From: Candidatus Zixiibacteriota bacterium | Lineage (GTDB): Bacteria; Zixibacteria; MSB-5A5; GN15; FEB-12 | Assembly (NCBI GenBank): GCA_024278935.1 | Contig: JAJRSF010000041.1 | Location: 59,845-123,844 of the forward strand | Direction of reading: 5' to 3' | DNA: 64,000 nucleotides | In this document: positions 57,523-64,000 of the stretch, piece by piece | How the letters are laid out: each line of letters starts with the position of its first letter | Position numbering within the stretch: the stretch's first letter is position 1 | The notes under the pieces: model-generated | The model's input: only the letters and a program-made list of their open reading frames with translations | Databases searched by the model: none | Told to the model about the DNA's origin: nothing | Program-made: the position numbers and the translations under genes

Positions 57523-60081
57523 ATGCGAGTTAAACAATTTTTAGTCTTTCCAAAATTACCGGAGAAAATCCGCCCACTCCAAGAGATGTCACAAAATATA
57601 TGGTATTCATGGAATTGGGAAATAACCAAATTATGTATCAGGCTTGATGCTGAAACATGGGAAAATTGTGATCAGAACCCAGTTAAGATGCTTTCTCAAT
57701 TATCACAGGAAACTCTCGAAAAAGCAGCCAACGATGATGGTTTTATCGCCTCTATCGACCGCGTCTACCAAAAATATCAAGATTATATCTCCCGAAAAAA
57801 TTGGTTCACTTATCAATACCCCGACAAGGTCGACAACAAAGTCGCCTATTTTTCACTTGAATATGGTCTCGACACCGGGCTTCCGGTCTATTCAGGAGGC
57901 TTGGGAATTCTCTCGGGCGACACGCTCAAGTCCGCATCTGATTTAGGTATACCAATGGTTGCAGTTGGGCTTTTGTATCGCTATGGATATTTCAGGCAGT
58001 ATCTTTCATCCGATGGTTGGCAGCAGGAAAAATATGTAGAAAATGATTGGTATCATATGCCGATTCAACCTGTCAAAGATGAGCATGGCAAACCGATTAT
58101 TGTCACGGTCGATTTTCTCGGTACCCCGGTTCATATTCAAATTTGGAAAGTCTCAGTCGGCAATGTTCCACTCTACTTGCTAGATACAAATATCCCTGAG
58201 AATCCATCAAAGTACAGAGAAATCACTTCCGTTTTATATGGCGGTGATAAAGATATGCGTATTCGTCAGGAGATCATTCTCGGTATCGGTGGTGTAAAAG
58301 CGCTTCGTGCCTTAGGAATAGAACCGTCGATTTACCATATGAATGAAGGACACTCATGGTTTTTGACCCTTGAGCGAATTCGTTTTCTGATGCAGGAAAG
58401 AAACCTTACTTTTAACGAAGCATCACAGTTTATCTGGTCTACGACAATTTTCACTACCCATACTCCGGTACCTGCCGGTAATGAAAAATTTGATGCTGTC
58501 TTGGTAAAAAGATATTTAGAAGGTTTTGTCTCAAAACTTGGACTAGACTGGAAGCAGTTTATAAATATAGGTAAAGTATTTTCAGACGATGATAAAGAAC
58601 CGTTTTGCATGACTGTTGCCGCCCTTCGTAATTCAGCCTATGCCAATGGCGTGTCAGAACTGCATGGGAAAATCTCGCGCGAAATGTGGCATCATATCTG
58701 GCCGGAACTTCCTATTGCCGATGTACCGATTAATTCTGTGACCAATGGAGTTCATCCTCGTTCGTGGGTTTCTCATGACATGGATGAATTATACGAATCA
58801 TACTTTGGAGCGGATTACAGAAACAAACCGGATGTTTTAACCGCCTGGGAAAATATAGAAAAAATCCCCGATGCTGAACTATGGCGAATTCATAGCAAAA
58901 GACGTGAACGCTTAGTTTTCTTTGCCAGAAAACGGCTCAAGAAACAACTTAGAAGAAGCGGTGCTTCGCAGATTGAAATTCAGCAAGCCGACCAAATTTT
59001 AGACCCGCAGATTCTGACTATCGCATTTGCCCGTAGGTTTTCAACCTACAAACGTGGAAATCTAATTTTCTCAGATATTGACAGACTGTTAAAACTGATA
59101 AATAATAAAGAATTTCCTCTACAACTTATTTTTGCAGGAAAAGCTCATCCATTAGATGACCCGGGTAAGGATATAATTAAAGAGATTTATCACTACACCA
59201 AAGATGAAAAGTTTAACAACAGAGTTATTTTCATAGAAGATTACGATATCAATGTTGCCAAATATCTGGTACAGGGTGCCGATGTCTGGCTGAACAATCC
59301 AAGACGTCCACTTGAGGCATCTGGCACATCGGGTATGAAAGCAGCCCTAAACGGTGTATTGAATTTGTCTGTTTTAGATGGTTGGTGGTGTGAAGGTTAC
59401 GCCGATGATACCGGTTTTAAAATCGGTAATGGTGAAGAATATGACAGTAACGATGTGCAGGATCATCTTGAAGCAGAAATGCTGTACAACAGTATTGAAA
59501 AAGAAATCGTACCGCTATTTTACAAAACTGATAAGAACAGTGTTCCTAGTCAGTGGGTTAAAAAGATGAAAGCTACTATCAGTATGGCTGGAAAAGGCTT
59601 CTCTTCGCATCGCATGCTAATGGACTATACCAAAATGTTTTATGTACCCGGTATTGAAGCATCACTTAAACTTCAAAAAGACGATCTCGCTTTAACAAAA
59701 TCTGTTACCAAGTGGTTTGAAAGTATGACAAAAAGCTGGGATAGCGTACATATCAAAGATGTACATATTCCTGAAATTGACAGCACTATATTTGTCGGAC
59801 AGACCTTCCCTATCAAAATTTCAATCGCTTTGGGTGAGATAAATCCACAAGATGTATCGGTTGAGATTATTTCTGGCAAACTTGACTCTCAGGAACAGAT
59901 TCAAGACTATACACCGACAAAAGCTGAGCATGACAATTATGATGAAAAAGCCGATGCATCAATTTTCTCGGGCGAAGTTACCTGCCTTGAGTCAGGTCGC
60001 TTTGGTATAACCGTTCGCATTATTCCGAAAAATGATAATCTCCCACACACATTTAAGCCAAAACTTATTCAGTGGTGGTAA
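57523..60081 (+). CDS. glgP: Alpha-glucan (glycogen) phosphorylase, short GT35 form
   Basis: An 852-aa enzyme releasing glucose-1-phosphate from glycogen. It has the N-terminal DUF3417-type part (QFLVFPKLPEKIRPLQEMSQ, NIWYSWNWEI), then VAYFSLEYGLDTGLPVYSGG, FTTHTPVPAGNEKF and, near residue 605, the PLP lysine in EASGTSGMKAALNGVLNLSV. This is the bacterial/archaeal short type without classical allosteric sites. ATG 57523 is preferred over TTG 57511. The 60 C-terminal residues form a small beta-type tail (QVSVEIISGKLDS-like). It works with glgA at 20788 in glycogen turnover. Confidence 0.94.
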   Translation: MRVKQFLVFPKLPEKIRPLQEMSQNIWYSWNWEITKLCIRLDAETWENCDQNPVKMLSQLSQETLEKAANDDGFIASIDRVYQKYQDYISRKNWFTYQYPDKVDNKVAYFSLEYGLDTGLPVYSGGLGILSGDTLKSASDLGIPMVAVGLLYRYGYFRQYLSSDGWQQEKYVENDWYHMPIQPVKDEHGKPIIVTVDFLGTPVHIQIWKVSVGNVPLYLLDTNIPENPSKYREITSVLYGGDKDMRIRQEIILGIGGVKALRALGIEPSIYHMNEGHSWFLTLERIRFLMQERNLTFNEASQFIWSTTIFTTHTPVPAGNEKFDAVLVKRYLEGFVSKLGLDWKQFINIGKVFSDDDKEPFCMTVAALRNSAYANGVSELHGKISREMWHHIWPELPIADVPINSVTNGVHPRSWVSHDMDELYESYFGADYRNKPDVLTAWENIEKIPDAELWRIHSKRRERLVFFARKRLKKQLRRSGASQIEIQQADQILDPQILTIAFARRFSTYKRGNLIFSDIDRLLKLINNKEFPLQLIFAGKAHPLDDPGKDIIKEIYHYTKDEKFNNRVIFIEDYDINVAKYLVQGADVWLNNPRRPLEASGTSGMKAALNGVLNLSVLDGWWCEGYADDTGFKIGNGEEYDSNDVQDHLEAEMLYNSIEKEIVPLFYKTDKNSVPSQWVKKMKATISMAGKGFSSHRMLMDYTKMFYVPGIEASLKLQKDDLALTKSVTKWFESMTKSWDSVHIKDVHIPEIDSTIFVGQTFPIKISIALGEINPQDVSVEIISGKLDSQEQIQDYTPTKAEHDNYDEKADASIFSGEVTCLESGRFGITVRIIPKNDNLPHTFKPKLIQWW

Positions 60082-60093
60082 TCTAAATGATAG

Positions 60094-60122
60094 AGGCAGA
60101 CGCGATGTCTGCCTTTTTTTTG
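60094..60122 (+). terminator. Terminator of glgP
   Basis: AGGCAGAC-GCGAT-GTCTGCCT stem of 8 bp with a T8 tail, 13 bp after the stop. Confidence 0.92.
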
Positions 60123-60341
60123 ATTTAAAATATTTCCTTTTCAAATAAGTAATATCTACGAAACATATTTGTATTGGCTTCGTCTAATCAAATGTGATAG
60201 GTGTAAATATTATCAAAAACAATCAATCAAAACAAATACAGTCTTGTTACATTAGCAAAGCGTAATACTTGACAAAAGTAACATCTTCTGTTTTATTCGC
60301 ATACTATATATAAGAAACCTATTAACTTTCATGGAGGAAGC

Positions 60342-61847
60342 ATGTCTTTCAAAAAAGTTCAACTGACTTTGTTGTCAGTTCTTCTAGTCCTATTCCTTGT
60401 TCCAACAGTTTTTTCATTTGATTTTTCAAAACTTGAGAATGCTGTCACAGAACATCGTTTAGAAAATGGTCTTACCATCCTTATTTTAGAACGTCACGAC
60501 GCACCGGTTGTATCGTTTGTCACATGGGCAAATGTTGGGTCTGTCGATGATTCAAAAGGGTATACTGGAATGGCACATATGTTTGAACATATGGCATTCA
60601 AAGGTTCAAAAACTCTTGGCACAAAAGATATCAACAAAGAATTAGAGTTGATAGCAAAAGAAGATGCCATTTTTATGCAACTCAGAGCAGCCCGCAACAA
60701 AGGCCGCTTTGCTGATTCTGCTAAAATCGAAGAACTAACGGTTGCCTATGAAGCTGCCCGTGAAGCCTCCTATGAACTCGTCATTCCAAATAGATTTGGT
60801 AATGTCATCGAGCGTGAAGGTGCTGTTGGGCTAAACGCTTTTACATCAAGTGATGAAACTGTTTATTTCTTTTCGCTTCCATCAAACAAAGTTGAACTTT
60901 GGATGGCACTTGAGTCTGAACGTTTTTTAAATCCTGTTCTTCGTGAGATGTACAAAGAGCGTGATGTTGTTGCTGAAGAACGTCGGATGCGTTCTGAGTC
61001 AAGCCCTATTGGAAAACTAATTGAAGAATTTTTAGGCTCCGCTTTTAAAGCACATCCATACGGAGTTCCGGGTATTGGACATATGTCTGACATCCAATAT
61101 TATTCGCGTAAAGAAGCAAAAGCATTTTTCCAAAAATATTACGGTCCTTCCAACTTAACTGTTGCAATCGTCGGTGATGTAATAACAGAAGATGTCATCA
61201 AACTTGCGGAAGATTATTGGGGACGTATTCCTTACCGAACTGCTCCTGAAAGAATCGCAACGACCGAACCTGAACAATCAGGCGAAAGACGTGTTGAAGT
61301 TGAACATCAATCTCAGCCTTTCTTTATTGCTGGTTGGCATGTACCGGAAGGTACTCATCCTGACCGTCCTGCCCTAGACGCATTGTGTGATTTCCTAGGT
61401 CAGGGACGAACATCTTTACTTTATAAAAATTTAGTAAAAGAGAAAAAGATTGCTATGGATGTTGGAGCTTTTGCCGGCTTCCCGGGTAATAAATATCCGA
61501 CATTGATGGCTATCTATGCGATGTCTTCTGCCGGTCATGGTAATGATGAGATGGAAGAAGAACTATTTAAAGAAGTTGAACGAATGCGTGATGAGCTAAT
61601 TCCTATCGAAGAAGTCGATAAAATTAAAGCAAGAGCAAAAGCTGATTTTATTAACAGACTTAATACAAACCATGGTCTTGGAATGCAACTCGCCGGTTAT
61701 CAAAATTTATGGGGTGACTGGAGAGAATTATTCAGAGAACTTGATCGTATCAACGCTGTTACTCCTGAAGATATTCAAAGAGTCGCAAAGAAATATTTAA
61801 CAAAGAAAAATCGTGTTGTCGGCATGGTTGTCACAACTGAAGAATAA
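60342..61847 (+). CDS. M16 family zinc peptidase (active subunit type)
   Basis: A 501-aa secreted peptidase with a signal peptide (residues ~1-26). The inverted zinc motif HxxEH is in GMAHMFEHMAFKGS near residue 80, and the third ligand Glu is in the MALESERFLNPVLREMYKER region, with ERDVVAEERRMR following. The M16 fold's second half is also present (FFIAGWHVPEGTHPDRPALD). An insert of ~50 charged residues (AIFMQLRAARNKGRFADSAK) follows the zinc motif. It is followed after 15 bp by a second M16 protein lacking the motif, the usual active/inactive partner arrangement. GGAGG precedes the ATG. Confidence 0.93.
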   Translation: MSFKKVQLTLLSVLLVLFLVPTVFSFDFSKLENAVTEHRLENGLTILILERHDAPVVSFVTWANVGSVDDSKGYTGMAHMFEHMAFKGSKTLGTKDINKELELIAKEDAIFMQLRAARNKGRFADSAKIEELTVAYEAAREASYELVIPNRFGNVIEREGAVGLNAFTSSDETVYFFSLPSNKVELWMALESERFLNPVLREMYKERDVVAEERRMRSESSPIGKLIEEFLGSAFKAHPYGVPGIGHMSDIQYYSRKEAKAFFQKYYGPSNLTVAIVGDVITEDVIKLAEDYWGRIPYRTAPERIATTEPEQSGERRVEVEHQSQPFFIAGWHVPEGTHPDRPALDALCDFLGQGRTSLLYKNLVKEKKIAMDVGAFAGFPGNKYPTLMAIYAMSSAGHGNDEMEEELFKEVERMRDELIPIEEVDKIKARAKADFINRLNTNHGLGMQLAGYQNLWGDWRELFRELDRINAVTPEDIQRVAKKYLTKKNRVVGMVVTTEE

Positions 61848-61862
61848 TGAGGATCATATAAA

Positions 61863-64000
61863 ATGAAAAAAACGTATATTTTCTTTTTGCTCGTTGCTGC
61901 CCTCGTTATGCTTTCTGCGGCAGCTTCTGTACAAGCACAGGATGTTGATAATTTCAAATATCCTAAAATGAATAAATTAGAAATCCCTGATGTTGATAAA
62001 ATTACATTAGACAACGGCATCCGGGTTTATTTACTCGAAGATAAATCTCTTCCTGTTTTCAGAGCATCTGTCAGAATGAACGCAGGTTCATTTTTAGAAT
62101 CTGCCGACAAAGTCGGACTGGCATCTATTTGCGGAACTGTTATGCGTACCGGTGGTACAAATAAATGGTCAGGCGATGAGATCGATGAAAAGCTTGAAGC
62201 TATCGGTGGCTCAGTGGAAACATTTATCGGGCTTGAGTCCGGTGGTGCTTCTGTAAATGTCTTAAGTGAATACACAGACTTAGGCATGGAAGTTCTTGCT
62301 GAAGTTCTTCGTAATCCTAAATTTGAAGAAGACAAAATCGACCTTGCCAAAGTACAAATTCGATCAGGTATTTCTCGTCGGAACGATGACCCACAAGGCA
62401 TCGCATTCCGTGAATTCCGAAAAGTTATTTATGGTGCCGACTCACCTTATGCTCGTCAGACAGAATATGCGACTGTAAATTCTGTTACTCGTGACGACAT
62501 TGTTGGTTTCCATGCCAAATGGTACAAACCACAAAACATGCAAATCGCAATTTGGGGTGACTTTAACAAAAAAGATATTCTTGAAAAATTAAATAAATAT
62601 TTTGGTGACTGGAAACAAGAAGGCGAACTAGTACCTTCTCTTCCTCAAGTTGACTATAAATTTGAGAATAAGGTTCACTACATCAAGAAAAACGATGTTA
62701 ATCAAACTAACATAGTCATTGGTCATATCGGTGGATATGTTACTGACGAAGACTACGGCGACTTGATTGTGATGAACAATATCTTGGGTGGCTCTTTTGG
62801 CTCTCGCCTGTTTAATGCTGTTCGTTCCCGTGAAGGTCTCGCCTATGCGGTTTTCGGAAGCTACACTGCAAAGATTAAATATCCCGGAATTTTTGTTGGT
62901 TTTGTTTCTACAAAATCTGAGACAACTGTAAAAGCTGTCAAAGAGATGATTAAAGAAATGAAACGTATTCAAACTGATCCTCCAACAGTAGATGAAATGA
63001 AAATGGGTCAAGACGGATATCTCAATTCATTTGTATTCAATTTTGATTCTAAATCAGAAGTTGTCAATCGTATGATGAATTATGAATTCTATGGTTTATC
63101 TGCTAACCATCTTTTTAAAGTCAAAGAAGATGTTGAAAATGTAACTCCTGAATCTGTTATAAAAGCTGCCAATGAAAACTTACGCTTTGATGCTCTCCAT
63201 ATTGTTATCGTTGGTAAAGGTGATGATTTTGAATCACCATTAAACGAAATGGGACTCGGCGATGTTGTCGAAGTCGACATTACTATTCCTTCAGGTGAAG
63301 AAGAAACAGAACTTGCTGTTACTCCTGAAACTTTGAAAAAAGGTAAAGCTCTTCTTGATAAAGCAGTCACCTACGCAGGTGGATTAGATGCTCTCAAAGC
63401 TATTAAATCTATGAATTCAAAAGGAACTATGACTATAGTGACTCCTCGAGGTGATATGCCTTTACAAATTGAATCTGTTTTCGAACTTCCAAATAAAGAG
63501 AAAACTGTTGCAACAATAATGGGTCAAAAAATGTACTCAATATTTGATGGAACGACTGGATGGCAACCTGGTGGAGCCGGTGTTGAACAGATGTCTGAAG
63601 AAGATGTTATCAAAAAGAATAAAGATAACGGTCGTAAAACTATTCTTATTTTCCAAAAGTCTGACGCTCCGTATTACAAAGCAGTTTCAGATGGCAGTGG
63701 TGAAATTGATGGCACTTCGTTTGAGTATGTTACTTTAATCGACGATGCTGGCGAAACAATTTGTCGCTTAGGTGTCGCATCTGATGGTCTCTTAGTCTGC
63801 AAAGAATATTAGGGATCAAACGGCATGGGTGGTGAAGGACCTATTCAAGAAATTTTCTCTGAATATGCTGAACATGGTGGTGTTAAATTCGCTATGAAAA
63901 CTATCAGAAATATGGATGGAACTAAATTCGGCGTTACAACATTAACTGAATTTTCTGTTAATGGTGTTGTGCCTGCCAACTCTTTTGATAAACCTGAATA
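61863..64000 (+). CDS. M16 family peptidase-like partner (no zinc motif) with C-terminal lipoprotein-sorting-like domain, in-frame TAG, cut by window end
   Basis: A signal peptide (KKTYIFFLLVAALVMLSAAA) leads into an M16 fold whose metal site is lost: the place of HxxEH reads KVGLASICGTVMRTGG. The Arg/Tyr motif of the second half is kept (GGSFGSRLFNAVRSREGLAY), so it is probably the non-catalytic partner of the upstream peptidase. From about residue 490 there is a ~200-aa beta-rich tail resembling LolA/outer-membrane lipoprotein-sorting domains. A TAG at 63810-63812 (VCKEY-x-GSNGMGGEG) interrupts it, but the frame goes on to FDKPE at the window edge, where the true stop probably lies. Confidence 0.85.

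Overview
AT-rich chromosomal DNA from an uncultured member of the FCB superphylum, most likely a Zixibacteria-type organism. This assignment is inference. It rests on four secreted proteins that share a C-terminal two-Cys, dockerin-like module (CC..RGNVDND..DISDLV..VDFIF), a T9SS-type C-terminal domain on an M28 peptidase, a TIGR03991-like GlmU relative, and paired M16 peptidases. I see no phage, plasmid, transposase or CRISPR genes; this is a core/accessory chromosomal region with many short operons.

Layout. 1-1.3 kb: end of a sugar ABC importer operon (minus). 1.4-4.4 kb: four translationally coupled membrane genes of unknown function plus a 42-aa zinc ribbon. 4.5-8.5 kb: DUF72 protein, NatAB-type ABC exporter and a D,D-carboxypeptidase. 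8.7-11.2 kb: leuS. 11.2-13.2 kb: palindromic repeats around a TPR gene, then a SPOR lipoprotein. 13.3-15.4 kb: cysteine synthase, a DUF1573 protein with an in-frame TGA at its redox Cys, a compact structured ncRNA candidate and a ferredoxin. 15.6-18.5 kb: two TSP3/dockerin-like secreted proteins, followed by tRNA-Cys and tRNA-Gly. 18.9-24.6 kb: glycan block (GT-C membrane enzyme, glgA, galT, GlmU-like). 24.8-28.2 kb: HesB-like selenoprotein and two tandem glutamate dehydrogenases. 28.3-36.9 kb: receiver/PEP-pyruvate-binding protein, PrsW-like protein, MTA/SAH nucleosidase, methyltransferase, polyferredoxin and a DAACS symporter. 37-48.5 kb: dockerin protein, RND efflux pair, M28 peptidase and a double beta-propeller protein. 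48.6-64 kb: tRNA-His, EVE and DUF819 proteins, a RelA-type zinc-finger protein, a large metzincin, nitroreductase, LOG, PFK, glycogen phosphorylase and two M16 peptidases.

Themes. Glycogen synthesis and breakdown (glgA, glgP, pfkA, galT), glutamate metabolism, and export of repeat-rich calcium-binding-type surface proteins and peptidases. UGA is very probably read as selenocysteine: the HesB-like protein has TGA at the known Sec site, and a DUF1573 protein has TGA at the first Cys of its CxC motif with a plausible SECIS hairpin.

Caution. Six other genes carry an in-frame TAG or TAA (one gene has both a stop and a frameshift), and six genes need exactly one extra base to be restored. Five of those six deletions lie in A/T runs. 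Because leuS is among them, sequencing or assembly error is the leading explanation. Each such gene is given here as one feature across the lesion.
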